From positions 8,588,724 through 8,652,723 of the forward strand of contig FSRD01000001.1 of assembly GCA_900129675.1 (NCBI GenBank): a DNA stretch of 64,000 nt, in the 5' to 3' direction. The notes under the pieces were generated by a model. It was not told the origin of the DNA. It saw nothing but the letters and a program-made list of their open reading frames with translations, and searched no databases. This document shows, piece after piece, positions 10,216-19,383 of the stretch. This stretch comes from Bradyrhizobium erythrophlei. Its GTDB lineage: Bacteria; Pseudomonadota; Alphaproteobacteria; Rhizobiales; Xanthobacteraceae. The translations under genes were made by a program, and so were the position numbers. The stretch's first letter is position 1. Every line of letters begins with the position of its first letter.

Positions 10216-10620
10216 TCAGCGCGCGTTTGATGTCTGCTTTGCCCGTAACAGCGGCGAAAGTGGACATCGCCGGAAGTCTAAGTCGGAGCCAAAAGGCAAC
10301 GTCGCTCCGGCGACCTCGGAGGTATTTTGCTTAAAATCAACTGGGTCGTCCGCTGTGGGGGAGCTTTTCATGGGCGCTCGAAGTCGAACGACGATTTCGC
10401 CTGCTCGCTTACCGTCGTTAGCGATGGTATTGAGAACTCGCCGGACTTCGTCCAGATCTGGCGGTTGAGCGTTCAGCCAGTTTAACCCGGCCTCTGCATT
10501 CATAAGCGTCGCTGTAAGCGCGTCGACGATGGCACTATAGGTGTGCACAAATTCCGCTGAGGTCTGCATAAGCGCTTCGCCCTTCGCGTGGCACCAACTC
10601 GGCTTCGACTTCCAGGACAT
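10216..10620 (-). CDS. Histidine-kinase-derived fragment
   Basis: 134 residues from ATG 10620, preceded by a good ribosome binding site (AGAGGAGCG). The segment LNWLNAQPPDLDEVRRVLNT followed by DGKRAGEIVVRLRA is the second half of the dimerisation domain of rhizobial PAS-sensor histidine kinases. The phospho-acceptor His block that should precede it is degenerate (AIVDALTATLMNAEA), and there is no ATPase domain. It is either a decayed kinase or a small dimerisation-only protein. The intact kinase at 12810-13640 belongs to a different subgroup. Confidence 0.5.
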   Translation of the reverse strand: MSWKSKPSWCHAKGEALMQTSAEFVHTYSAIVDALTATLMNAEAGLNWLNAQPPDLDEVRRVLNTIANDGKRAGEIVVRLRAPMKSSPTADDPVDFKQNTSEVAGATLPFGSDLDFRRCPLSPLLRAKQTSNAR

Positions 10621-10830
10621 AACGCGCTCCTCTAGTGGTCTGTGAGAACGATACGGCGCTGTTGGCTCGAGGAGCCGCTCCAACGTCGATACAACGAGCC
10701 AACTCCTCCCAGCCGTTTCCTTGTTTTATGAGCATTGCCATAAAAAATTCAGCATATGCTCAGGCATCTGCGCCTTTATGAGTACACGCCCCCTGTAATG
10801 GGCCCGATGATGTCGGGCCCATTACGGCAT

Positions 10831-12054
10831 CTAGTTTGAGGCGAACTCGATCGCCTTTGTGTCGGCGATAACCTTGGCGCCGGGATGAGCCATCGGGATG
10901 CCCGCCACCACGACCCTGTCGGTAGAGCTCAGACCGGAACGGATGACGCGGAGCCCGCCACGCAGATCGCCTAGCAACACTTTTTTCGGGGTGACGACGT
11001 CGTTCGGGCCGACCGTCAGAACGATGTGGTCGGACTGGTCCGGCAGCACGGAGGCGTCCGGAACCAGGAGCGCTGGTTCGGGCTTGGACATCGCCACGCG
11101 CACCCGTGCGAATTGGCCGGGGGTCAGCAGGCCGTCGGCGTTCTTTACCGTAGCGCGGGCGTGGATCGTACCGCTCGAGCGATCAAGCATGTTGTCGACG
11201 AAGTCCAGCATACCGGTGCGATTGAGTCCCTCTCCGTTCAGCGAGATGTCGACTTTATCCGCCAGCGGACCGCCCTGCTTCGCGCGTTCCTGTTGGAAGG
11301 TGGCGTAGTCGGCTTCGCTCATGTCGAAGTTCAGGTAGACCGAGTCCACTGAAACGATCGTGGCGAGCAGGGTAGTCGGGCTGGTCGCAGCGCGACTGCC
11401 GGCGACCAGGTTGCCGACGGAAACCTCGTGGGTGCCGATACGGCCAGTGAAGGGCGCGATCACGCGCGTATGGTCCAGATCAAATTGCGCGTCGCGTACG
11501 GCGGCTTCCGCGCTGTCGACGGCAGCAAATGCTGCCTTCTTGTCAGCGGTGCGCTGGTCGGCGATCTCGACGGTACCGTAACCGTTCTGCTTGAGCGTGT
11601 CGGCGCGCTCAGACTGGCGAGTTGCGAGGTCCAGCCTGGCGCGGGCAGTCTCGAGCTGGGCGGTCGCCTGGTTCAACCTGATCTGATAAGGGGTTGGGTC
11701 GATCTCGAACAACACCTCGCCCTGGCGAACGATATCGCCATCCTTGAACCCAATCTTGGTTAAAGTGCCGCCGACCTGCGGACGAAGTTCGACCTGCTGC
11801 ACCGCCGAAAACTGGCCCAAAAACTGAAGCCGCTTCTCAATGTTGCGCTCGGCGGGAACACTCACGACAACGGTCGAAAGCTGTGGCAGGGAAGCCTGGG
11901 CCTTGCCGGCAAAATAATCCGGCCCGAAAATCACGCCTCCCCCGAAGAGGCTCAAAGCCAGGGCAGTACTGAGCCAAGCCTTCAGGCTCGTCTTGTGCGG
12001 GGAACGGCGAACGGGGAAAGACTCAACGCGGGTATTGATGACAGCGTCCGACAT
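10831..12054 (-). CDS. RND efflux periplasmic adaptor (orphan)
   Basis: 407-residue membrane-fusion protein of the AcrA/MexE type, linking an RND pump to an outer-membrane channel. There is one N-terminal membrane anchor (about 25-45), then lipoyl/barrel segments (VELRPQVGGTLTKIGFKDGD, APFTGRIGTHEVSVGNLV) and a helical hairpin between. It is closely similar along its whole length to the adaptor at 41517-42743, but no pump gene follows. It must either lend itself to another pump, such as the one at 42814, or be a relic. Its promoter carries two copies of the 18-bp inverted repeat, as does the promoter of the other adaptor. Confidence 0.92.
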   Translation of the reverse strand: MSDAVINTRVESFPVRRSPHKTSLKAWLSTALALSLFGGGVIFGPDYFAGKAQASLPQLSTVVVSVPAERNIEKRLQFLGQFSAVQQVELRPQVGGTLTKIGFKDGDIVRQGEVLFEIDPTPYQIRLNQATAQLETARARLDLATRQSERADTLKQNGYGTVEIADQRTADKKAAFAAVDSAEAAVRDAQFDLDHTRVIAPFTGRIGTHEVSVGNLVAGSRAATSPTTLLATIVSVDSVYLNFDMSEADYATFQQERAKQGGPLADKVDISLNGEGLNRTGMLDFVDNMLDRSSGTIHARATVKNADGLLTPGQFARVRVAMSKPEPALLVPDASVLPDQSDHIVLTVGPNDVVTPKKVLLGDLRGGLRVIRSGLSSTDRVVVAGIPMAHPGAKVIADTKAIEFASN

Positions 12055-12069
12055 GGTGACCTCCTGTAC

Positions 12070-12087
12070 CTATCTATCGATAGATTG
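12070..12087 (-). promoter_or_regulatory. TetR-type operator, adaptor promoter (proximal)
   Basis: CTATCT-ATCGAT-AGATTG, containing a perfect 14-bp palindrome. It lies between the -10 box and the adaptor ribosome binding site, where a bound repressor would block transcription. Confidence 0.8.
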
Positions 12088-12095
12088 ACAACGGC

Positions 12096-12124
12096 TTTGT
12101 AGCTAGGCAATCACGGACTGTCAA
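12096..12124 (-). promoter_or_regulatory. Sigma70-type promoter of the orphan adaptor
   Basis: On the minus strand, TTGACA (12119-12124) and TACAAA (12096-12101) are separated by exactly 17 bases. Operators lie on both sides. Confidence 0.7.
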
Positions 12125-12131
12125 CATCTAT

Positions 12132-12149
12132 CTATCGATCGATCGATAG
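12132..12149 (-). promoter_or_regulatory. TetR-type operator, adaptor promoter (distal)
   Basis: CTATCG-ATCGAT-CGATAG, inside a 22-bp perfect palindrome (12130-12151). It lies 7 bases upstream of the -35 box. Confidence 0.75.
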
Positions 12150-12231
12150 ATCTTTTTTGCAGAATCAAATCTTTTGAGAGCTAACAAGTAGAAATCGTTC
12201 ACTGATCCGCCTGTTGGAGATAGCCGTCCCC

Positions 12232-12684
12232 TTAATCGGAAGACGCCGGCCCGGCATTTTCGGAGAAGCCGTGCATCCGCAACGCCCATTGCATCACTAC
12301 CACGGCGCCTTTCACGGGCTGCAGTAGAATGAGCGAAGCGATCGACGTGAAAGGCAGATAGACCGCGAGCTGCAGCCAGACGGGCGGCGAATAGTCGGTC
12401 TCAATCCACAAAGCAGTCAGCACCATGATATGGCCGACGATCACGATCACGAGGTAGGCCGGCAGATCATCGGCACGTTGCGACGTGAGATCGAGCCCGC
12501 ACGCTGGACAAACGTCATCGACTTTCAAGAAAGCGCGAAACAACCTGCCCTCCCCACAGCGCGGGCAGCGGCCACGAAATCCACGCTTCATGGACGCCCA
12601 AATATCACGCTTGTCGCTGTCCACGGCCCCTTGGTTCCAAATCCTGCGGACTAAAGCCTTCGAAGCGCTGTTTACTGTGCCCAT
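12232..12684 (-). CDS. DUF983 membrane protein
   Basis: 150 residues from ATG 12684. A zinc-ribbon-like start (RCPRCGEGRLF, then CPACGLDLTSQ) is followed by two hydrophobic segments (YLVIVIVGHIMVLTALWI; VWLQLAVYLPFTSIASLILL). This is the standard DUF983 pattern, a small inner-membrane protein of unknown function common in alphaproteobacteria. The frame is open upstream to 12846 but without homologous sequence. It lies downstream of the histidine kinase on the same strand with a 125-base gap. Confidence 0.8.
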   Translation of the reverse strand: MGTVNSASKALVRRIWNQGAVDSDKRDIWASMKRGFRGRCPRCGEGRLFRAFLKVDDVCPACGLDLTSQRADDLPAYLVIVIVGHIMVLTALWIETDYSPPVWLQLAVYLPFTSIASLILLQPVKGAVVVMQWALRMHGFSENAGPASSD

Positions 12685-12809
12685 AGCCTGCCCTCTCCAG
12701 ATCCACCGTTCACTGATTGAGTTTGCGAAAATTGCGCTCGACTCGCTTTCCCAGGAAATCGAGCTCGCGAGGGACAGACGTTCTATCCGAAGCGCGTCAT
12801 GACCCCTCT

Positions 12810-13640
12810 TCATGTCACGACAGGCGAGATGTGGTCGACACTGCATGGAAGCCTCGGGAGAGGTTCTTCTTCGGGCCGTTCCGGAAGATAGATCGTGATT
12901 GTGGTCCCCTCGCCCAGGATGCTTTTGGCTTGGATGCCGCCGCCTTGCGCGACCGCAAACGCCTTAACCGATGGGAGGCCCAAGCCGGTGCCGCGTCCGG
13001 GCGCTTTGGTCGTAAAGTAGGGATCGAACGCGTCGCGAGCGATGTCGGGCGTCATACCGATGCCCGTATCCGTGACGGTGATGACGACGTACGGCCCCGT
13101 CCGAAGAGACGCCCTATCGACGAAAAGTCTAGACGTCTCTACCCTGAGTCTGCCGCCCGCCGGCATCGCATCGCGTGCATTGAGGACCAGATTCAGAAGC
13201 GCGTTCTCGAAATCCAGACTATCGCAAGAGACCGGTCGAAGATCGTCGGCCAGCGACAAGGAAACTTTGACCGACACTCCCGCGATCTGGCTGATGATCG
13301 GCCGCATCTTCTCGATTGTCGATTTCACATTGACGCCGGCAAACCTAGTATCGACGCAATCTCGACTTCGCATCAACCGCCGTCCCAACTTGGTCACTCT
13401 CTCTGCGAAAGCGACTGCGCGCTCGACATACGGAGCGGTGTCCGCCGGGCGCCCCTGCGCCAGGCAGCACTGTATCAGGTCCAACGCACTCAAAATCATT
13501 TGCATATTGTTATTCAAATCGTGCGCTATCGCGGGTATAGACTCGGAAAACGAACCGTCAGGCGCTTCTGCCGATGTCGTGAGCACGAGTGATCCTCCGT
13601 TCGCGTTAGATCGTGACTCTCGGGTGTCTGTCGCCGTCAC
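12810..13640 (-). CDS. Soluble sensor histidine kinase
   Basis: 276 residues. The H-box (IAHDLNNNMQMILSALDLI) at about residue 38 is followed by a HATPase_c domain with N-box NLVLNARDAMPAG, G1 DTGIGM, F-box FDPYFTTK and G2 GRGTGLGL. There is no membrane segment and no recognisable sensor domain, so it is probably a cytoplasmic kinase or the transmitter half of a hybrid family (FixL/NtrB-like subgroup). No response regulator gene is nearby. Phosphorylation target unknown. Confidence 0.85.
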   Translation of the reverse strand: MTATDTRESRSNANGGSLVLTTSAEAPDGSFSESIPAIAHDLNNNMQMILSALDLIQCCLAQGRPADTAPYVERAVAFAERVTKLGRRLMRSRDCVDTRFAGVNVKSTIEKMRPIISQIAGVSVKVSLSLADDLRPVSCDSLDFENALLNLVLNARDAMPAGGRLRVETSRLFVDRASLRTGPYVVITVTDTGIGMTPDIARDAFDPYFTTKAPGRGTGLGLPSVKAFAVAQGGGIQAKSILGEGTTITIYLPERPEEEPLPRLPCSVDHISPVVT

Positions 13641-13791
13641 GATGGTCTAATTCACACCCTCGCACGCGTTCAAATGCTGCGCTCGTGAATAACCGCGATT
13701 TTCCGTTAATTTCGATGCCCTCGCCCGGCACACTTCCGGCGGCGACGCGTTCGGAGAAGGTGAACACGTTCGGCCCGTTGGCTTCGCAGCC

Positions 13792-14508
13792 TCAGCGGCG
13801 ACGGATGTCGATATCGAAGATTTCGATGTCCAGGAGCGCCGGCGCGGCCGACGTGTACTCCGAGCCGATCAATCGCGACCGGCGCAGTGTCGGGACGAGG
13901 TATCCCGAAAAATTCTGATGGGCACCAACTGATTGTGAAACGGTCGCTCCATCCAGTTCGACCGCCTCATAATCCATCCGGACCAGGAGTCCTTGCGCGT
14001 CGAAGTGAAGCGTCTGAAGAAGAGGATAGGCCATTGCGGCCCTCGGAAACTCGACACAAACGCTGCGCGTCCGCTCGATCGGATGCTCGTGCGGCTGGTC
14101 TACACAACGCAAGCCTGTCGACTGAAGAAGGTATGGCGTGGCCACGTAACTCCACACGGAGTAGCTGCAGTATTGCACGAGATCGAGGATGTCCCAGGAG
14201 ATCTCCGGCGCGCGCCGTTCCCAATCTTCGAACGAACGTCGCTCAACCCGGATGATATTGCCGTTTTCGTCCTCTACGCCCACCTGGTCCGCGCGACAGA
14301 AGAATCTGTCGTCTGCCGAGTCCAGCCCTGTGATCCTCACGATCCGTTCGGAGACGTCCGCATCGACAGCGATCTCCTTCAGGGCCGCCGGCCTGAACTT
14401 TTGGCCAATCAGGTCGCCGTCGATCGTCATGTGCGCCGTGAAGCCGCTCACCTCGCGCCATTGTTCGGCGCCGCCGGCTGCCGATATCGCCAGTCGTAGC
14501 AACTCCAT
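13792..14508 (-). CDS. Hypothetical protein, LolA-like fold family
   Basis: 238 residues without a signal peptide. The opening (LRLAISAAGGAEQWREVSGF) and the arrangement of short beta strands with polar turns match a widespread uncharacterised family that I associate with outer-membrane lipoprotein carrier-like folds. Members are usually about 230-250 residues, so this copy is full length. It lies between the kinase and regulator B. Role unknown. Confidence 0.55.
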   Translation of the reverse strand: MELLRLAISAAGGAEQWREVSGFTAHMTIDGDLIGQKFRPAALKEIAVDADVSERIVRITGLDSADDRFFCRADQVGVEDENGNIIRVERRSFEDWERRAPEISWDILDLVQYCSYSVWSYVATPYLLQSTGLRCVDQPHEHPIERTRSVCVEFPRAAMAYPLLQTLHFDAQGLLVRMDYEAVELDGATVSQSVGAHQNFSGYLVPTLRRSRLIGSEYTSAAPALLDIEIFDIDIRRR

Positions 14509-14740
14509 CTGGCCTCTCCTCTTCAGCTAACGACTGGGAACGATCCGCATTCGGCGGGTTCCGACCAGGAGCGGTCTTTCCTGCGCATCTTGGCTTCCCG
14601 GGGAGTCGCCTTCAACCGACGCACTCCGCCCTTTCGCAACTTCTCTCAACTCTTCACGACCGACCCGCGCGATCCGAGGTCCGGAACGCGTCGGTAAGCT
14701 GACGGCCTGCGAAGCAGTCCGGGGGAGATCTGATGACGTG

Positions 14741-17602
14741 CTAACCAGCGCGCGACGGTCGTGCCTCGACCAACAACCGTCGCGCCGCCTCTAGATCCGG
14801 CGTCCGGTGCCCGTCGGCGAAACGGTTGTAGACGTCCTGGAGCGACCGATGGTCGTACCGGCGACCCCTTTGCCTCTGAAGGTTGGCCAGACTGATCTCC
14901 GTTCGGAGCTCCCAGGCGAGCGAAGAGTGTGCCGACGACAACTCCTTGGATTTCATGAGACATTCCAACGCATCCATGTACGTCGCTTTGCGCGCTCCTA
15001 GGACGACGCCCTTCACGCGGAGGATCTCGGGAGTGTACCAGGACCCCCCACTCTCGTGGTCCTGCCTCAAGAGAGTGGTAATCAGCGCCAAGGCTTCGTC
15101 GTGGTCCCCCTCCGCGACCAGAAGCTCTGCGAGATCTGCCGCGATCGTAATAGCGAACGCCTGATGCCTTCTGATCCTGAGCTCCTTGAGGCTCTCGCGT
15201 AGGCGCTCGATGCCAGCCCGACGATCTCCCTTCGCTGCAAGCAGTTTGCCGGACAGGCCTACAGCCATCGCGCGATAAGCGATCGAAGAAAGCCTCGCGC
15301 TATGCACGCGGAGCGTTTCGACGACGTTAGCTGCGCTTTCTAGATCGCCTGCCCAGAAGAAGACCGAAGCGGGCGGAATCAACGACATGCAAAACGACAT
15401 CGGATGGTCGAGCTTGCGTCCCCTTTCGATCGTTTCCCGCGCGACGGCGACGGCCCTGCCGGAGTAACCTCGAAGCCAATAGACGCGGCACAGGACCGAG
15501 ACTGCGCGAGGGTCGTATCCAAACTTCCAGACCAGCGGATCCTGGAGGCTCGCGGGGCACGCGTAGGACGCTTCGCAGTGGATCTGTGCGTTCGCCTGGT
15601 CTCCGGCCAGGTGATATGCCGTCGCAAGCATCCCGGTTGCCAGCGACAGGGTTCCCGGATCTCCTAGCTTCTCGGCGACCGCCCGTGAGGACGCTGCCCT
15701 CGTCAGCGCATTGTTGAAGTTTCCGACAAGCGCCTCGAACAGATGCATACCACTCTGAAGGCGAAGCTGAACGCTTAAGTCGCCTACGACTTCGGCCAAC
15801 TCGATCGCCTTCATGAAGACCGTATGCACGGCTTCGTCGCCTCCCTCCATGAACATGCGCGAAAGAGCAAGCGCCGTCCAAAGCTCCATCGCGGGACGGT
15901 CGGGCTCGACGTTTGCGCCCATGGCGGAAACCGCCCTGCCAGCCCAATCGCGGCATTCCGTCAGCAAAGACATCTCGAGAAAGAGGCGCGCAGCGCCGGC
16001 CGCGAGACGAATTCTATCGACGGATGCACCGCGCGGCGAGAAGGCGAACTCGAGAGCGCCCCGTATGTTCAGGACAATCTCTTCGCGTTCAGCGAGACAC
16101 TGAGACGTGAGAGGGGGTCCCGACGCCATGCCTTCGATGCGATCGCGATAGTGATCTGCATGGCGCGCGCATATTCCGTCGGCCTCTCCGCTTTCAGCCA
16201 GGTGATGCCGCAGACGCATGCGCGTCGTGTCGAGCAACCGGTAGCGAAGACTGGGCCCCTCGGACACCACCGCGATCAGCGATTTTGCGACGAGAGCCGC
16301 TATCGACTCCAGTACGTTCTGCGCTGCGGCCTGCTGAGGATCCACAACCACTTTCTGCGCGGCTTCGATCGAAAACGGGCCCGCGAAGACCGACAAGCGC
16401 CTGAGAATCCGCCGCTCGTCCTCGGTGAGCAGTTTGTAGCTCCAGTCGATGGTAGCACTCAGTGTCCGGTGTCTCGGAATGGCGGTCCGTTTGCCCGAAA
16501 GATGCAAAGCGAGTTGTCCGCCCAGCAATTCCGCGATGCCACGGATCCCATAGGAGTCGACTCGTCCCGCGACGAGCTCCAAAGCAAGCGCGATACCGTC
16601 CAGCCGACGGCAGATGGCGCCGAGGAGCGGGACTTCGGCCTCACCGAGACTCGGCAGGGATCCGCGCGTACTGAGGCGGTCGACGAAAAGCCGCGCGGCC
16701 GGATATTCGAGCATTTTCTCCGCGCTCATGTCCGGATCGTCCGGAGGGCACTCGAGGGGCTGAAGCCGATACACGCATTCGCCTTCGGCTCTGAGCGACT
16801 CCCGACTCGTCGCCAGCAAATAGACCTCCGGGCAGTCGTGGAAGATCGCTTCGGCGAGGCTAGTCACCGATTCTGCGAGATGCTCGCAGCCGTCGAGAAG
16901 GATCAGCATTCGCTTCCGGCCCAAAGCCGCCCGAAGCGACTGTATCGGATCGCCCGGGGCGACCACCACATCGATGGCCGCCGCGACCGCGGTCACGACC
17001 CGCTGCGGATCGCCGAGCGTGCCGAAATCGATGTAGCGGATATCGTCCCCGAAACTCTCTGACAATGAATGGGCCACCGACAGTGCGACCGTTGTCTTAC
17101 CAACGCCCCCGGATCCAACGACCGACACAAAGCGCTGTCCGAGCAACTGGGATGCGATCGCCCCGATCGCGTCTTCGCGACCGACGACCTTGGCCGTCAA
17201 CGCCGGAATCCGGCGCGGCGATACCGGGGGATCGAGGGTCGGCGGCGCCGTGACTGCATCAGTCGCGATCTTCACTGGAGAGACGAAGCAGTATCCGCGG
17301 CCCGGCACATTTGTGACGTAGCTGTCGTCTGCATGGCCGTCGCCGAGCGCTTTGCGTAGCGCGCTGACAGTCACGCGCAGACTGCTGTCGTCCACGTGCA
17401 GGCCGGGCCATGCGCGGTTGAGCAGGTCTCGCTTCAAGACGACCTCGTGCGGCCGCTCGACGAGCGCCACGAGGATATCAAAGGCTCGACCGCCGAGCTC
17501 GATCGGCACCCCACTCCGCTCGAGCCGACGCCGGCTCGGAATCAACGTGAAGGGGCCGAACGCTACGGTTCTCGTCTCCAGGCTCTCGTCCGCTCCGTCC
17601 AT
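14741..17602 (-). CDS. Winged-helix / NB-ARC ATPase / TPR regulator B
   Basis: 953-residue paralogue of regulator A. The winged helix (about 12-110, ending NVPGRGYCFVS), NB-ARC ATPase (Walker A GSGGVGKTTVA near residue 170, Walker B LILLDGCEHL, ATSRESL) and C-terminal helical repeats (about 470-940) are all present. Spacing and motifs are intact, so it should be functional. The upstream 450 bases are shared with the divergent secreted-protein gene at 18050. Two paralogues in the window suggest an expanded family with separate inputs. Confidence 0.85.
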   Translation of the reverse strand: MDGADESLETRTVAFGPFTLIPSRRRLERSGVPIELGGRAFDILVALVERPHEVVLKRDLLNRAWPGLHVDDSSLRVTVSALRKALGDGHADDSYVTNVPGRGYCFVSPVKIATDAVTAPPTLDPPVSPRRIPALTAKVVGREDAIGAIASQLLGQRFVSVVGSGGVGKTTVALSVAHSLSESFGDDIRYIDFGTLGDPQRVVTAVAAAIDVVVAPGDPIQSLRAALGRKRMLILLDGCEHLAESVTSLAEAIFHDCPEVYLLATSRESLRAEGECVYRLQPLECPPDDPDMSAEKMLEYPAARLFVDRLSTRGSLPSLGEAEVPLLGAICRRLDGIALALELVAGRVDSYGIRGIAELLGGQLALHLSGKRTAIPRHRTLSATIDWSYKLLTEDERRILRRLSVFAGPFSIEAAQKVVVDPQQAAAQNVLESIAALVAKSLIAVVSEGPSLRYRLLDTTRMRLRHHLAESGEADGICARHADHYRDRIEGMASGPPLTSQCLAEREEIVLNIRGALEFAFSPRGASVDRIRLAAGAARLFLEMSLLTECRDWAGRAVSAMGANVEPDRPAMELWTALALSRMFMEGGDEAVHTVFMKAIELAEVVGDLSVQLRLQSGMHLFEALVGNFNNALTRAASSRAVAEKLGDPGTLSLATGMLATAYHLAGDQANAQIHCEASYACPASLQDPLVWKFGYDPRAVSVLCRVYWLRGYSGRAVAVARETIERGRKLDHPMSFCMSLIPPASVFFWAGDLESAANVVETLRVHSARLSSIAYRAMAVGLSGKLLAAKGDRRAGIERLRESLKELRIRRHQAFAITIAADLAELLVAEGDHDEALALITTLLRQDHESGGSWYTPEILRVKGVVLGARKATYMDALECLMKSKELSSAHSSLAWELRTEISLANLQRQRGRRYDHRSLQDVYNRFADGHRTPDLEAARRLLVEARPSRAG

Positions 17603-18049
17603 CGATGCGCTGTCCCGTCGGTCGCCGCCCGACTGCGAACATGTAGATCATCGGAAAAAGGCGGCACCGCCGAATCCCGCGGAATGCCCTTGACCACTCC
17701 TAGTGGATGTCGCGTCCGTGGAGAAACTGTCTCAGCGGCGACCGAAAACCTAGCCGGACCGCAAGCAACCACCTGGGTTTACACCTTGTGGCATCGAGCT
17801 CCGCCAAGCACGTGCAATCGCGTAAAATCGCATAAAAAAGCGCAAGCACCCGGGCTGAAATCAAGAAAAAGATCGAACGATTCCAGTTGCTTGAGGCGTA
17901 ACGCGACCTCGATCTGTAAGAGAAACGAACTCGATCGCCGCATTCGTTGACAAAGGCTGCACATTTTCACCCCTCTTCACGCAACGCAACGGCGGCACCT
18001 GTCATTATCGCATCCATCCGATGGCCCACGAACGAGATGGAGTGAAGAA
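17603..18049. other. Divergent intergenic region, no gene seen
   Basis: About 450 bases between regulator B and the secreted protein. It includes an AT-richer run (17820-17960). I see no conserved frame, operator copy or RNA structure I can support. Confidence 0.4.
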
Positions 18050-18478
18050 ATGACGCCGATACCGATCAACCTCGCAGGGCAACTCAAGTCGACCTTCACG
18101 AAAGTCGCGATGGCATCGACGGCTGCACTGCTGTTCGCTTGCGCGACAAGCTCGCCGGAAGCGGCCCAAGCTCGTACAAATCGTGGCCTGACCGCCTACG
18201 ACGGCGCGTGGCACCTGACATTCACGACGCGCGCGGGGTCGTGCGATCCGACCTACGCGTTCGACGTAAACATCGCAAACGGTGTCATCTCGCATCCGAA
18301 CCTGGTGATGTTCCACGGAACCGTGCGGACTAACGGAGCGGTGCATGCGTCGGTGACCGTGCACGACAAGTACGCGGTCGGTTCCGGGCGCATCGATCTC
18401 GTCAGCGGGCAAGGGACATGGCGTGGTCATTCCGGTTCGGCGGCGTGTTCAGGCTACTGGACGGCGCAGAAGGACTGA
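18050..18478 (+). CDS. Small secreted protein
   Basis: 142 residues with an N-terminal hydrophobic segment (VAMASTAALLFACATSS) and an Ala-rich cleavage region near residue 40, so probably exported. The mature part (YDGAWHLTFTTRAGSCDPTY, GVISHPNLVMFHG, GSGRIDLVSGQGTWRGHSG) belongs to a rhizobial family of about 110-residue beta-rich secreted proteins present in many copies per genome. The two cysteines (CDP and ACSGYW) probably form a disulfide. Function unknown. A ribosome binding site, GGAG, lies before ATG 18050. Confidence 0.7.
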   Translation: MTPIPINLAGQLKSTFTKVAMASTAALLFACATSSPEAAQARTNRGLTAYDGAWHLTFTTRAGSCDPTYAFDVNIANGVISHPNLVMFHGTVRTNGAVHASVTVHDKYAVGSGRIDLVSGQGTWRGHSGSAACSGYWTAQKD

Positions 18479-18524
18479 CGTCGATTGGGCCCGTGCATCG
18501 ACGTGAGGGAGCAACCGTCTGTCT

Positions 18525-18542
18525 CTACCTATTGATAGATTG
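18525..18542 (+). promoter_or_regulatory. TetR-type operator before the 2OG oxygenase gene
   Basis: CTACCT-ATTGAT-AGATTG, a single copy 67 bases before the ATG at 18609. The half-sites match the operators at the TetR genes. Confidence 0.7.
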
Positions 18543-18608
18543 GCGCTGGGCACTATGTCTCTTCTTCGCGCAAATAAACGATTTAGCATCGCAGCCGGGA
18601 GTTCAACG

Positions 18609-19382
18609 ATGGCAAGCGTTAAGACAGGGATGTCCACGAACCCTCAGGTCGCACAATCTTCCGCCCTTGACGACAATATCCGAAAGCGGATCGAATCATA
18701 CGATTGGCAGCAGATCTTCGCCTCGATGGACGCCGAGGGTTGGGCCATTCTGCCTGGGCTGATCACGGCGGCGGAGGCAGACTCGATGACCGCCATCTAT
18801 CCAAAGGAAGACCGCTTCCGCAAACGGATCGTGATGGCCAAACACGGGTTCGGCCGCGGCGAATACAAGTATTTCGAGAATCCGCTTCCGCCCCTTGCCG
18901 CCGCGCTTCGCACCAACCTTTATCCTCACGCAGCCGAGCTGGCGAACGGATGGCTCGAGCGGTTGGGCAAGCCGCATCAATATCCAGAGAAGCTCTCCCG
19001 CTATCTCGATGCGTGCCATAAGGCCGGTCAGACAAGGCAGACAGTGAGCCTGCTCTCATACGGCGTGGACGACTACAACTGCCTGCACCAGGATGCGCAC
19101 GGCGACAATTTCTTTCCGCTCCAGGTCGTCGTCCTTCTGGATGAGCCTGGCAAGGACTTCGAAGGAGGTCAGTTCATGCTGACTGAGCAGCGTCCTCGAC
19201 AGCAGTCGCGCGGCATTATCGTCGAGCCCGTGAGCAAGGGTGACGGGATTATGTTCGCCGCGAACAACCGTCCCGTACGAGGCAAGAACGGCGAATATCA
19301 GGTAAAGATGCGCCACGGCGTCAACCGGCTTCGGGCCGGGCATCGGCACACGCTCGGCATCATCTTCCACGACGCGGCTTGA
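18609..19382 (+). CDS. 2-oxoglutarate/Fe(II)-dependent oxygenase
   Basis: 257 residues from ATG 18609. The double-stranded beta-helix carries the iron ligands of the prolyl-4-hydroxylase-like (PKHD) class: HQDAHGD (His and Asp), the distal His in MRHGVNRL, and the 2-oxoglutarate-binding Arg in RAGHRHTLGIIF. It should hydroxylate a substrate with O2 and 2-oxoglutarate. It forms an operon with the DUF5131 gene that starts two bases after its stop, and a TetR-type operator lies upstream. Whether the substrate is a small molecule, protein or nucleic acid cannot be told. Confidence 0.85.
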   Translation: MASVKTGMSTNPQVAQSSALDDNIRKRIESYDWQQIFASMDAEGWAILPGLITAAEADSMTAIYPKEDRFRKRIVMAKHGFGRGEYKYFENPLPPLAAALRTNLYPHAAELANGWLERLGKPHQYPEKLSRYLDACHKAGQTRQTVSLLSYGVDDYNCLHQDAHGDNFFPLQVVVLLDEPGKDFEGGQFMLTEQRPRQQSRGIIVEPVSKGDGIMFAANNRPVRGKNGEYQVKMRHGVNRLRAGHRHTLGIIFHDAA

Positions 19383-19383
19383 T

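Noticed and set aside
15824..17062. 412-codon open frame antisense to regulator B
   Set aside because: No start signals or motifs, and the opposite strand is clearly coding.
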